A stretch of DNA of 64,000 nucleotides from JAFLCL01 sp964502175 (GTDB lineage Bacteria; Myxococcota_A; Polyangia; Polyangiales; Sandaracinaceae): positions 52,878 to 116,877 of the forward strand of contig CAZCVE010000026.1 of assembly GCA_964502175.1 (NCBI GenBank), read 5' to 3'. A program made the position numbers and the translations under genes. The notes beneath the pieces are model-generated. The model did no database searches and was not told the origin of the DNA. It saw only the letters and a list, made by a program, of their open reading frames with translations. Within the stretch, counting starts at the first letter, position 1; each line of letters begins with the position of its first letter. This document shows, in pieces, positions 1-9,270 of this stretch.

Positions 1-1
1 C

Positions 2-1174
2 TTCCTCGCGCGCTATCCGTACTACGCGCACGTGCTCGCGGCGCTCGAGCCTGTCGTCGATCCGAGCGTCGAGTACGTCGGCATCTCGCTTCGGGCGAGC
101 ACATCGAGCTCGGTGACGTCGGGCGCTCGCTACTACCTCCACGTGAACGTCGAGGGCGTGCGTCGCGCGCCGCAGTTCCTCCGAGGGCTCCTGCTCCACG
201 AGGTGCACCACGTGGTGCTCGGTCACCTCGCGCACCCGCGCTTCCATCGCCCCGAGAAGCCGAAGCTGATGGAGATGGCGATGGAGACGACGGCGAACGA
301 GCACATCGAGGAGCCGCTGCCATCGCCGATCCTGTGGCAGCACTTCGAGCGCTTCGGCTTCAAGCGCGGGCAGAGCACGATGGAGCGCTACCAGCTGCTC
401 TGTGATGCGCAGACCGAGAGCCTGATCCCCGAGCCCAAGCCCGACACGCGCAACGTCGACGATCACCGCTGGACCGAGCTCGACGCGCCGCCCGCGGCGG
501 GTGTGCCCGAGACGCGTCGCGTGATCGAGGAGGCGGATCAGAAGGGCGCACCGCCGACCGAGGCGCGCGAGGTGCCGCAACGACGGATCACGATGGCGGG
601 CAAGACGCCGAAGGAGCTCCTGCACGAGCTCGGCGGCACGACGGATCCGCGCGAGGTGCTGATCGACTGGAAGGACGCGCTGTCGCGCTTCGTCGCGCAC
701 CGTCGCGCGCCGGTGCACACGTGGTCACGACCGAGCCGTCGGTTTCCGAACGAGATCGGCCGCGTGCCCGGGCGCAGCTACCGGCCGCGCACGGCGCTGA
801 GGCCGACGATCTTGGTCGCGATCGACACGTCGCTCTCGATGACGGATCGCGAGCTGTCGGAGATCGCGCGACAGCTGCGCCCGATGCGCGAGCACGCGCA
901 GCTCGTGATCGTGGAGCACGACGCGAAGGTGACGAACGTCTCGACGTTCCAGGGCACGCTGACCAAGGTGAAGGGCCGCGGCGGCACGGACCTGCGCGTG
1001 ATCTTCGATCCGTCGCTCTTGCGGTCGACACACGCCGACGGAGTGATCGCGTTCACCGACGGCGACGGGCCGACGCCCGAGCGCGCGCCTTCGGTGCCGG
1101 TGCTGTGGATGCTGACGAAGCCGTGGGACTTCACGTGTCCCTTCGGCGACCGCGCTCGCCTCTTCGACCGCTGA
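2..1174 (+). CDS. VWA-like protein with N-terminal metallopeptidase-like domain (5' end outside window)
   Basis: The reading frame is open to the left edge, so the true start is upstream; the GTG at 32 is only the first start inside the window. The N-terminal part has an HEVHH zinc-protease-type motif at about residue 57, in the context LLLHEVHH. The C-terminal part has a von Willebrand A signature: IDTSLS, a MIDAS DxSxS motif, then GRGGTDLR and AFTDGDG. This order, a putative metallopeptidase domain followed by a VWA-like domain, is typical of the DUF2201 family, usually found beside a MoxR-type AAA ATPase. The partner would lie to the left. Substrate and role are unknown. Confidence 0.8.
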   Translation, partial: FLARYPYYAHVLAALEPVVDPSVEYVGISLRASTSSSVTSGARYYLHVNVEGVRRAPQFLRGLLLHEVHHVVLGHLAHPRFHRPEKPKLMEMAMETTANEHIEEPLPSPILWQHFERFGFKRGQSTMERYQLLCDAQTESLIPEPKPDTRNVDDHRWTELDAPPAAGVPETRRVIEEADQKGAPPTEAREVPQRRITMAGKTPKELLHELGGTTDPREVLIDWKDALSRFVAHRRAPVHTWSRPSRRFPNEIGRVPGRSYRPRTALRPTILVAIDTSLSMTDRELSEIARQLRPMREHAQLVIVEHDAKVTNVSTFQGTLTKVKGRGGTDLRVIFDPSLLRSTHADGVIAFTDGDGPTPERAPSVPVLWMLTKPWDFTCPFGDRARLFDR

Positions 1175-1289
1175 GTGGTCGATCAGGTGTTCCGCTCAGT
1201 GACCACCGGGGTCCAACCCCGGGGCACGCAGAACGCTCGCTGTGCTGGGCAAGCCGGACGAGCCGGCTCGGGGTCGCTCTCTCGTGCAG

Positions 1290-1970
1290 TGCTAGGGGCT
1301 CTCGATGGAGACGATGCTCGTGGTCGACCACGTGATCTGGCCGAGCGGGCTGTACGCATCGCGCGACGTGCTTCTCCCCTCGGACCTGCCGGGCGCTTCG
1401 CGGAGCGCTTCGTCGATTCCATCCTGCGCGTGACCCGCGACCAACGAGCGTTGCGCTGCTCGCGGCATCGCGACGAATCAGATCGCTTCGGAGCGCTCGG
1501 CGAAGCGCCGTCAGGCTCCGAGGGGAGGTGCGAGCACACGGACCTTCTCGTCGCGAGCGAGACGATGCACATGGTCGACCACGTGATGCCTCTCGAGTGA
1601 TCGCTCGCATCGCGTGATGTCTCTCTCCCCTCGATCCTGCCGGGCGCTTCGCGGAGCACTTCGTCGCGGCCACGACGCGCGTGACCCGCGACACACGCAG
1701 GTCGCGTTCCTCGCGGCATCGCGACGAATCAAATCGCTTCGAGATCTCGGCGAACCGCCGTCAGGGCCCGAGGGGATCGTCGCGTCCTTCCTGCGCGCGA
1801 CCCACGACGACACAGGTCGCGCTCCTCGCGGCGTCGCAACGAATCAGATCGCTTCGAACAGCTCGGCGAAGCGCCGTCAGGGCCGAGGGGAGGTGTGAGC
1901 ACATCGACCGTCTCGTCTGACGAGACGACGCAGGTGGTCGACCACGTGATCCCTCTCGATCGCGGAGGTG
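1290..1970. repeat. Palindromic interspersed repeat cluster filling the 1175-1972 spacer
   Basis: No convincing gene lies between 1175 and 1972. The spacer contains a repeated module. A 37-bp arm at 1376-1412 is nearly the reverse complement of 1489-1525, with a loop of about 75 bp between them. A second unit occupies 1627-1663 and 1740-1774, and a third, partial unit has only the loop and right arm (about 1795-1890). A 16-bp block, TGGTCGACCACGTGAT, occurs exactly three times (1321, 1572, 1935). The layout resembles REP/BIME or MITE-type intergenic elements; no transposase is nearby. Confidence 0.75.
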
Positions 1971-1972
1971 CG

Positions 1973-2578
1973 TCAGAAGTCGATCGCGAAGCCGAGGCCC
2001 ACGTCGCCCGCGCCGCCCGTGAGGCGCGCGGTGACGCCCGGGTAGGTCTCGCGGAGGCGCGCGCGGCGGTAGCTGGTACCGGCGTCGAACGCGATGGCGA
2101 GCGAGAGCATCGTCGCGTGTCCGACCAGGCTGAGGATCGCGACCGAGAACACACTCCAGCCGACGATCACCTGGCCTGGCGTCGAGCCATCGGTCGTGGT
2201 GCCGCTGCCGCCGATCACGAGGATCGGGCCCAGGAAGGCTCCGACCGCGCCCGTCACCAGCAGCACCGTCGAGCTCGCGTAGAGCGCTGCCGCGACGGAG
2301 CTGCGCCGGTTGATGTCGTCGAGGACGAGCCGAGCTTCGGCGTCACGGTTCGCTGCCAACGAGTCGGGCGTGGCGACCATCGGCTCAGCAGTCGCCATCG
2401 GCTCGGACGACACGACCGGCGTGGGCTCGACCGCGTCGGCCCGCGCAGGCTCGTCGGGCTCGGGATCGACGGCCGCAAGCTCCTTCGCAGAGCCGTCGTC
2501 GACGACGTCCTGCGCGAGCGCGCGCGGGGCGAAGAAGAGCATCGAGAGCGCGAACACCCACGTGAGCGATCGAGTCAT
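1973..2578 (-). CDS. Exported membrane protein of unknown function
   Basis: The protein has 201 residues. The ATG at 2578 is preferred over the longer frame because AGGAG sits six bases upstream and the N-terminus then becomes a clean signal peptide ending in AQA (ALAQD). An acidic, Pro/Glu/Ala-rich stretch follows (about residues 25-80). Two hydrophobic segments around residues 95-125 and 140-165 flank a Gly/Ser/Thr linker. The C-terminus (LGFAIDF) ends in an aromatic residue. It lies 34 bp downstream of the large TPR gene on the same strand and probably belongs to that transcription unit. I do not recognise a family. Confidence 0.75.
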   Translation of the reverse strand: MTRSLTWVFALSMLFFAPRALAQDVVDDGSAKELAAVDPEPDEPARADAVEPTPVVSSEPMATAEPMVATPDSLAANRDAEARLVLDDINRRSSVAAALYASSTVLLVTGAVGAFLGPILVIGGSGTTTDGSTPGQVIVGWSVFSVAILSLVGHATMLSLAIAFDAGTSYRRARLRETYPGVTARLTGGAGDVGLGFAIDF

Positions 2579-2612
2579 GGTCTCCTCTTGCGCGCGCGAT
2601 CGACGACGTGAA

Positions 2613-5600
2613 TCAGCGCGCCCCGCGACGGCGACGGCGGCGCGTCGTGGGACGCGTCGCGGGCTCGTTCGTCGTCGGCGTGCCCTGCTCGACCGCGGGC
2701 GTCGTGGTCGTCGGTGTCGTCGTCGGCCCGGTGATCGGTGCGGTCGCTTGCTCGCCGCGACGCAGGCCATCGAGCGGACGCATCGGCGCGAGGCGCGCGC
2801 CCTCGTGCAGCTCGCCGCCCATCTCGCGCAGCGGCGGATACTGCACGTCGTTGAGGCGTGTGAGACCGGCGCGCAGCTCGGCCGTCCAGTGGTTGTAGAT
2901 GCGGAGCTCGATCGCGGTGCGGTAGCCGCCTTCGTACGCCTCGAGGGCCTGCTCTTCGATTGGGACGATGAAGTAGGCGAGCTGGTCGCGGTACGCCTGC
3001 TCTTCTTCTTCGGTCAGGTTCTCCGGCACGGGCGCATCGCGAAGGCCCGCCGCGAAGAGCTCGTAGCTGTGACCCACTTGGTAGAGCGCCGCGGTCACCC
3101 ACTCGGCCACGCGCAGCTCGACCACGTCGCGGAACGCCTCGGCCGCTTGGCGCAGCAGCTGGCTCTTGCGCTCGAGGCGCTGACGAAGACCGGCGACGTC
3201 GCCGTCGATCGTGATCGCCTCGAACTGGCGGAGGATCGCCTCGCCCTGGAGGTACCGGGCCTGCGCCGTGAAGTGACGACCCTCGGGGGAGAGACGCCTC
3301 AACGACCCGCGGCCCGTGCGCACCGCCTGCTCGAGCGCGCGGCCGGCCTCTTCTTGGTTGCCGGCCTCCATCCACACCTGCGCGAGACGCGTCTGCGCCT
3401 CGACGTTGCGGTCGATGTTGCGGCTTCGGCGCACGTACTCCGAGTACACGCGCGCGGCCTCGGTGTAGCGGTGCGCGGCCGCGTGCGCGCGCGCCTGGAA
3501 GAACGTCACTTCGTCGGCGCTCTCGCTCCTCGGATAGCGCTCGAGGAACTGCTGCGCGGCGACGACGGCCGCGTCGTGATCGCCGGCCGAGAGCCGGAGG
3601 AGCGTCGCGTTGAAGAGCGCGTCTTCGTGGTGCTCGCCCTGCGGGAAGCGCGAGCCGTACGACTCGTAGAAGTGCGCCGCGTCGCGGAACTGCGCGATCG
3701 ACTCGAACATCTGCGCGCCGTTCCACGCGCCGAGCGCGCCCTCGGCCGAGCCGGGGTAGCGCTCGACGAGGCGGTCGTACGTCGACGACGCGCCGCCGAG
3801 ATCACCCGCGCGCTGTCGCTCGAGGCCGGCGTTGTAGAGCGCCTGACGCGCGCGATCGTCGTTGGGGAACTCGTTGGCGGCGTGCTCGAACGCGTCGGCA
3901 GCCTCGCGATGCTCGCCGCGGTTCGCCAGCTGCTCGCCGCGCGCGAACGAGGCCTGGAGGATCAGCGTGTCCAAGCGTCGCTGCGACTCGGCCGACTGGA
4001 ACGCGGGCGCGTCCTTGAGGCGTCGCGCCCACGCCTCGATGTTGCCGAAGTCCTGCGCGCGGTTGAACGAGTCGAGGATGAGCTCGCCGGCCTGGGTCGC
4101 GTACGTGCTCGTCGGGAAGCGCTCGAGGAGCTGACCGAAGAGGCGCACCGCAGGGTCGTAGATCGAGCGGTCGTAGTAGAGACGACCCTGACGAAAGAGG
4201 ATCTCCGGCAGATCGGGATCCGTCGGGAAGTACTGGACGTAGAGCTCGATCGCCTCGCTGAAGGCACGATCGTTGTCGGTCTCGCCACAAGGATCCTGCG
4301 GCGCATCGGCTTCCTCCGCGCCCGCGCCCTCGCCCGCGCCCGACCCCGCCTCCGCACTGGCACCCTGCGCACTGGCACCCTGACTGGCACCCTGCGCACT
4401 GGCACCCTGACTGGCACCCTGCGCACTGGCACCCTGTGCACTGGCACCCTGCGCACTGGCACCCTGTGCAGTGGCCTGCGGCCCGCCCCGGCGCTGACAC
4501 TCCTCGAGCTGACCCTCGCGCACGTGCTCGAAGGCGCCGATCGCGTTGTAGAGCGCGTCGCGCGTGTACTGACCGTCGGGGCGCATGCGCGCGGCCTCGA
4601 GGTACTCGTCGCCAGCCTCTTCGTACTGCTGCAATCGATGGAACAGGATCTCTGCACGGTAGAAGTGGAGATCGTAGGCGGTCTGCTCTTCGCCGAAGTG
4701 CTCGAGGTAGAGGTCGTAGCCGGCCTGCGCTTGGTTCAGACGACGACGCGCCGTGGCGTTGAGCGTCTCGCCCGCCGCCGTGGGCTCGGACGACGTCGCG
4801 CGCTGACCGAGCTCGTGCCAGCGCATCGCGCGCACGCGGATGGCTCGCTCGACGCGCGTGCGCGCGTTGGCGACCACCTCGGGATCGGTCTGCTGACCGA
4901 CCCACGCGCCACCGACGAGGTAGTTCTCGGCGAGCGCGGTGAGCGCCTCCATCGTGTGCACGTCGTCGTCGGTCGCCGCGTAGGCCGACGCGATCTGGTG
5001 CTGCCACTGCGGCGCGCGCGGATCGGCGGGCGACATCTCGAGCAGCAGGCGGTACGCGTCGATGCCCTGGTCGTAGCGGGCCTGGTCCATGTAGGTGAGC
5101 GAGAGGCGCGTGAGCACCCGCTCGGCGTACTGCTCGCCACCGATCTCCTGGAGGAAGCGGAAGACGTCGCGCGCGGTGTTGCGCTCGTCTTCGGTGAAGA
5201 CCTGGATGAGGTAGTCGAGCGCCTCGTTCTGGAGCTCGCGGAGGCGTCGGCGCTGATCGGCCGAGAGCGACGCCGTGGCGTTGCCGAGATCGAGCACCTG
5301 ACGAAAGCGCGTCGCGGCTTCCGTCGTGCGGTTGAGCCGCCACATGCACCACGCGCTCTTGAAGAGCGCCATGTCGTAGAGCTCGCTGTCGCGGTACGTC
5401 ATCACCTGCTCGAACTCGGGCAGGGCGCGGAGGAAGTCGGTGTTCGCGAAGTACGTCTCGGCGAACGCCATGTGCGCGTCGGGCACGAAGCGGCTCGTCG
5501 GGAACTCGTCGACGATGCGGTGGTAGAGCGCGAGCGCGCCCTCCGCGTCGCCCAGCTCCGTGAGCGCGTACGCCTTCATGTAGAGGACGAAGTCGTAGCG

Positions 5601-6239
5601 AGCGAAGCCGCGGTGCAGCGTGAGGATGCGGTCGTAGAGCTCGATCGCGGGGCGGTAGTCCGGCGAGGGCTCGGCGCCGCGGTTCTCTTCCGGCACCTGC
5701 TGCCACGCGTTGAACGCGACGAGGTAGCGGTAGCGCGCGAGCTCCCAGCGCAGCTCCGCCAGGCGCAAGAGCGCGTCCGGCATCTCGAGCGCGGTCTCGG
5801 GCTCTTCGCGGATGAACTCTTCGAGCAGCGCGATCGCCTGCTCGCGACGCTCGACGAGCAGGCCCTCGCGCTCCGTGAGCAAGCGGGCGAGCTCGTCGTC
5901 CGCGAAGTCGCGCGCGGCCTCGCCGATCGCGTCGGGGCGCTCACGGAGATAGAGGCGCTCTTCGAGGCTCGTCGTGTCTTCGCGCGCTGCGCTCGACGTC
6001 GAGGCTGCAGGCCTCGCCTCGCTCTCGGCCGCCGGCGCGGACACCGAGCGCTCTTCCGTCGGCTGCTGGAAGCCGGTGCCCGCGGCAGGGGCGCTCGTGG
6101 TGGTCGTGCCAGCACCGGTGCCCGTGCGAGGAGGACGGCGCTGCGCGAGCGCGTTCGTCGACGGTGACAGCAGCGCGGCTGCCAACACGACGACGCCGGC
6201 ATCCCTGAGAAGGGCGCGCTTCGCGAGGCCGCGGATCAC
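2613..6239 (-). CDS. Large periplasmic tetratricopeptide-repeat protein
   Basis: The protein has 1208 residues. The GTG start overlaps the upstream TPR gene's stop (GTGA), implying translational coupling. A signal peptide ending near ALAQ is followed by a Thr/Ala/Pro linker. TPR-type helical pairs cover most of the rest, for example ALALYHRIVDEFPTS, EAIELYVQYFPTDPD and AARVYSEYVRR, separated by degenerate copies. Around residues 590-630 a pentapeptide GASAQ repeat interrupts the TPRs. The C-terminus is Thr/Pro-rich and then basic (RRRRRR). It is likely a periplasmic scaffold working with the neighbouring beta-barrel and TPR proteins. Myxobacterial gliding/envelope complexes have similar sets, but specific homology is not claimed. 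Confidence 0.85.
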   Translation of the reverse strand: MIRGLAKRALLRDAGVVVLAAALLSPSTNALAQRRPPRTGTGAGTTTTSAPAAGTGFQQPTEERSVSAPAAESEARPAASTSSAAREDTTSLEERLYLRERPDAIGEAARDFADDELARLLTEREGLLVERREQAIALLEEFIREEPETALEMPDALLRLAELRWELARYRYLVAFNAWQQVPEENRGAEPSPDYRPAIELYDRILTLHRGFARYDFVLYMKAYALTELGDAEGALALYHRIVDEFPTSRFVPDAHMAFAETYFANTDFLRALPEFEQVMTYRDSELYDMALFKSAWCMWRLNRTTEAATRFRQVLDLGNATASLSADQRRRLRELQNEALDYLIQVFTEDERNTARDVFRFLQEIGGEQYAERVLTRLSLTYMDQARYDQGIDAYRLLLEMSPADPRAPQWQHQIASAYAATDDDVHTMEALTALAENYLVGGAWVGQQTDPEVVANARTRVERAIRVRAMRWHELGQRATSSEPTAAGETLNATARRRLNQAQAGYDLYLEHFGEEQTAYDLHFYRAEILFHRLQQYEEAGDEYLEAARMRPDGQYTRDALYNAIGAFEHVREGQLEECQRRGGPQATAQGASAQGASAQGASAQGASQGASAQGASQGASAQGASAEAGSGAGEGAGAEEADAPQDPCGETDNDRAFSEAIELYVQYFPTDPDLPEILFRQGRLYYDRSIYDPAVRLFGQLLERFPTSTYATQAGELILDSFNRAQDFGNIEAWARRLKDAPAFQSAESQRRLDTLILQASFARGEQLANRGEHREAADAFEHAANEFPNDDRARQALYNAGLERQRAGDLGGASSTYDRLVERYPGSAEGALGAWNGAQMFESIAQFRDAAHFYESYGSRFPQGEHHEDALFNATLLRLSAGDHDAAVVAAQQFLERYPRSESADEVTFFQARAHAAAHRYTEAARVYSEYVRRSRNIDRNVEAQTRLAQVWMEAGNQEEAGRALEQAVRTGRGSLRRLSPEGRHFTAQARYLQGEAILRQFEAITIDGDVAGLRQRLERKSQLLRQAAEAFRDVVELRVAEWVTAALYQVGHSYELFAAGLRDAPVPENLTEEEEQAYRDQLAYFIVPIEEQALEAYEGGYRTAIELRIYNHWTAELRAGLTRLNDVQYPPLREMGGELHEGARLAPMRPLDGLRRGEQATAPITGPTTTPTTTTPAVEQGTPTTNEPATRPTTRRRRRRGAR
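4354..4470. repeat. In-frame 15-bp tandem repeat encoding GASAQ
   Basis: Eight copies of CTGGCACCCTG occur at 15-bp spacing; two intervals are shortened to 12 bp, which drops one residue but keeps the frame. On the coding strand they specify GASAQ/GASQ units inside the TPR protein. Copy number is likely to vary between strains by slippage. Confidence 0.9.
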
Positions 6240-8383
6240 TGCTCACCTTCTGTGTCGGTGGCTGCGTCCTCTCGTGTCCCCTCCCCCGGCCCCTCGGGCT
6301 CTACGGGAGGGGTGTCTTGCTCGGAGGCCTCTGCGCTGTCTCCACCTGATTCGTCGTTCGATCCGTCGGACTCGTCCTCTTCGAACTCGTCGCGCCAGAG
6401 CTCGCCCTCGAACGGCCAGTACTCTTCGTCGTCGCGGAGGAGGCCCTGGATGCGCAGCGGATCCAAGAGCTCCGCGGGGAAGCGGCCCGCCGAGAGGCTC
6501 TCGATCTGGAGCTCGATGCGGCGCTTGCTGCCCATCACCGCGTCGATGCGGCCGATGCGCGCGCGGCGCAGGCTCGATCCGAGGCGCGCGCGCAGCGTCT
6601 CGAGCGCGCGGATCGTGTACGCGTTGATCGCCTGCACCAAGCGCGCGCGCACGGCCGCCGTGCGACCGGGGAACGCGCGCGCGAAGCGCTCGTCGCCGCG
6701 CAGCATCTCCTCGAGCGAGCCCGCGCTGGCCTCCGAGGACGTCGCGCCCCCAGCTGCCGTGGCAGCGATCGCTTGGGTGAGGCTCGACTCGATCGTGCGC
6801 AGGCGATCTTGGAGGCCGCGAATCTCCGTCTCGAGCGGCTCGAGGCGGTCACGCGGTGCACCCGCGGCGCGCATCGCGTCGAGCTGATCGGCCATCGCGC
6901 GCAGCGCATCGCGCGCGGTGACGAGCTCGCGGCGCGCGGCCGCGGCCTCGTCTTCGGTCGAGCCCGTCTGCGCGACCGCCGCGTCCGGCGCATCCGCGCC
7001 CGTGAGGCGAACCTCGATCGCGCCGATCTGATCGGCGAGGCGCGCCGAGCGCGCGGCCTCGGCGTCGAGCATGCGGAGCTCGCTGTCGAGCCGATAGAAC
7101 GTGGGATCGACGCGCAAGAGACCGAGCAACATCGCGCGCGCGTCCGGACGGGCCACGACCTCGCCGTCGTGCGGGACCGGCGTGTCGGTGTCGACGTCCG
7201 CGGCGAGCAGCTCTTCGGCGATGCGCTCGCGGCGGCTCTCGGTCGCGAGGATGCGATCGACCTCGTCGCGGATCGGCTCGAACGTCTCCGCGAAGCGCAC
7301 GAAGAGGCGGCTCGCGTCTTCGAACTCGCAGCGATCGAGGTGCACGTAGCCGCGGAGGAGCGTCGCCTCGTCGACGAACGGCGAGGCCGGAAAGCGCGTC
7401 TCGAGCTGATCGAGGAGATCGACGGCGGTCTCCGCGTCGTGCCCTTCGTACATGGCCCACGCCCCCTCGAAGAGCGCCTCGCTCACGCGGCGCGAGTCCT
7501 CGGGGACCTGGAAGTAGTAGTAGAACGCGTCGTCCGCGCGGCCACCTTCGTGGGCGACGCGACCGAGCGCGAGCCACGTCAGATCGCGCACGTCGAAGTA
7601 GCGGCGATCGACGTAGAACGTGAAGCGATCGGTGTCCGGCGTGGTCGCGATGGAGCAGAAGAGCTCCTCGGCCTCGCGCAGCTGCCCGGCGCGCGTGGCG
7701 ATCACGCCGCGGAGGTACTGCGCGTTCGCGTAGAAGCGGCTGCGCCGGCCGACGTTCGTGAAGAGCGCGTCGGCCGCAGGCAGATCGCCCGCGTCGTAGC
7801 GCGCGCGGCCGCGCAGGTAGCGGAGCTCGTTGAGCGAGTCCTCCGAGAGGCCGGCCTCGCCGATCTCTTCGAGGCTCGCGAGCACGGTCTCGAGCTCGCT
7901 GCCGCGCAGCGCCACGTCGACCACGCGACGGTACGACGGACCCGAGTACGGCGCGTCGGCGCCGCGCCTCAAGATGCGCAGGAGGTAGTGCGCGGCCGTG
8001 CGGTGCGCGCCGAGCTCGAGCAGCGCGCCGCCGAGCAGGAACTCTGCGTGGGAGAAGTCGTCCGAGCCGTCGAAGTCCGCGAAGCGCGGGCTCTCGCAGG
8101 CCTCGAACAAGGCGAGCGCGGCCTCGTCGTAGCGGCGATCGAGCACGAGCTCCTGGCCGTGCACGACGAGCTCTTCGAGCTGTCGCTGGCTGCCCGCCTC
8201 GCTCGCCACGAGGCGTCGATCGCCGAGCTGCGTGTAGTAGCGGTGGAGCGCGACGTCGGTCGTGACCGCGTCGGCGGGCGTCGTCGCCGCGGCCGCGTCT
8301 TGTGCGTGCGCGGCGCGAGCGTGCGCGAGCGTCCCCGTGCCGAGCACGAGGAGGATCGCGAGTCTCTCGAGCGCGCGACGCAT
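6236..8383 (-). CDS. Periplasmic TPR / coiled-coil protein
   Basis: The protein has 715 residues. The ATG at 8383 gives a signal peptide (LAILLVLGTGTLAHARAAHA) and starts 9 bases after the upstream stop. Residues about 40-400 are TPR-like (ALALFEACESPRFAD, RARYDAGDLPAADALF, AVDLLDQLETRFPAS). A long charged helical region with coiled-coil character follows (about 440-560). The C-terminus is acidic (DEFEEDESDGSNDESGGD). It overlaps the next gene by a GTGA and is clearly co-translated with the 1208-residue TPR protein. It is probably another periplasmic scaffold in the same machine; the family is otherwise unassigned. Confidence 0.85.
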   Translation of the reverse strand: MRRALERLAILLVLGTGTLAHARAAHAQDAAAATTPADAVTTDVALHRYYTQLGDRRLVASEAGSQRQLEELVVHGQELVLDRRYDEAALALFEACESPRFADFDGSDDFSHAEFLLGGALLELGAHRTAAHYLLRILRRGADAPYSGPSYRRVVDVALRGSELETVLASLEEIGEAGLSEDSLNELRYLRGRARYDAGDLPAADALFTNVGRRSRFYANAQYLRGVIATRAGQLREAEELFCSIATTPDTDRFTFYVDRRYFDVRDLTWLALGRVAHEGGRADDAFYYYFQVPEDSRRVSEALFEGAWAMYEGHDAETAVDLLDQLETRFPASPFVDEATLLRGYVHLDRCEFEDASRLFVRFAETFEPIRDEVDRILATESRRERIAEELLAADVDTDTPVPHDGEVVARPDARAMLLGLLRVDPTFYRLDSELRMLDAEAARSARLADQIGAIEVRLTGADAPDAAVAQTGSTEDEAAAARRELVTARDALRAMADQLDAMRAAGAPRDRLEPLETEIRGLQDRLRTIESSLTQAIAATAAGGATSSEASAGSLEEMLRGDERFARAFPGRTAAVRARLVQAINAYTIRALETLRARLGSSLRRARIGRIDAVMGSKRRIELQIESLSAGRFPAELLDPLRIQGLLRDDEEYWPFEGELWRDEFEEDESDGSNDESGGDSAEASEQDTPPVEPEGPGEGTREDAATDTEGEQ

Positions 8384-8392
8384 GGCCCTCGA

Positions 8393-9262
8393 TCAGCTCC
8401 CCGACGGCGGCGTGGACGGTGCCGATCCGGCCGCCACATCACGAGATGGAAGCTCGCGCGTCGCGACCTGCACGCGCGTGCGGATCTCGTAGCGACCCTC
8501 GCCGCCCTGTTGGAAGGCCTGCACCATGTTCGAGTCGTCCTCGAGCACGATCTCGATGTCGGTGAGGCGCTCGCGGTGCACCTGCACGCGGAACGTCTCG
8601 CGCTGCGAGTAGCGCACCTCGGCGTCGCCCTGCGCGCGCTGCTCGGTCTCGATCGTCAGCACGTGCGGGCCGGGCGCGAGCGCGCCCTCGTGCACGGTGC
8701 GGCCACGGTCACCGCCTTCGATCTCACCGTCGGCGCGGAACACCGGCGCGCCATCGAGCTCGACGACGAAGCGCGCGAGGCTCTGGTCGTCGCCCGCACG
8801 ATCCTGCACGGCGATGCGGATGCGCGTGCGGAACAGCTCCTGTCCGAGCACGGCCATGCGCTGTCGCGTCTGGACCATGTCGTCCATCAGGTGACCGAGG
8901 TCGGCGCGCACGGGCGCCACGTCGGGCGGCGCGGGGCCCGGATCCGCCGCGGGTGGAGGCGTCGCGCTCGCCGCGGGCGGTGCGGTGCTGGCGGCCGGCG
9001 GGGTGGTCGCGGGCGCGGTGGTGGTGGGCGCAGGCGCGGTCGCCGGCGCCGTCGTCGGCGCGGCCGTGCCTCCGGTCGCGGCGCCAGCGGGCTCGGCGAA
9101 CGGGTTCTCGGGCGTCTCCGGGGCGGCGGGCGCTTCGGGCGTGGGGCGGCGCGTGCGACCGCGACCACGGCGCTGCGCGTCGAGCGGCGTCGCGAGCGAG
9201 CCGATCGCGACGACCACGCCGAGCCACGCGAGCAGACCCTGCTTGGTCGTGAGCGAGCGCAT
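8393..9262 (-). CDS. Exported protein with Pro/Ala-rich linker and PEGA-like C-terminal domain
   Basis: The protein has 289 residues. The ATG at 9262 opens a signal peptide ending PLDAQ. A basic patch (RRGRGRTRR) and about 80 residues of Pro/Ala/Thr follow. The C-terminal 150 residues look like a beta-rich domain (RFVVELDGAPVFRADG, LAPGPHVLTIETEQ, RETFRVQVHRE), resembling PEGA-type surface domains in which a loop GxH is followed by alternating strands. It lies between the beta-barrel gene and the TPR genes, each spaced about 10 bp apart, so it is almost certainly one operon. Automatic pipelines often misname such Pro/Ala-rich proteins as dihydrolipoamide acetyltransferase; no catalytic domain is visible. 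Confidence 0.8.
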   Translation of the reverse strand: MRSLTTKQGLLAWLGVVVAIGSLATPLDAQRRGRGRTRRPTPEAPAAPETPENPFAEPAGAATGGTAAPTTAPATAPAPTTTAPATTPPAASTAPPAASATPPPAADPGPAPPDVAPVRADLGHLMDDMVQTRQRMAVLGQELFRTRIRIAVQDRAGDDQSLARFVVELDGAPVFRADGEIEGGDRGRTVHEGALAPGPHVLTIETEQRAQGDAEVRYSQRETFRVQVHRERLTDIEIVLEDDSNMVQAFQQGGEGRYEIRTRVQVATRELPSRDVAAGSAPSTPPSGS

Positions 9263-9270
9263 GATCCGCC

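Noticed and set aside
2310..6167. A 1285-codon plus-strand frame
   Set aside because: It is the shadow of the TPR gene on the minus strand: Arg/Val/Leu-rich low-complexity sequence without domains.
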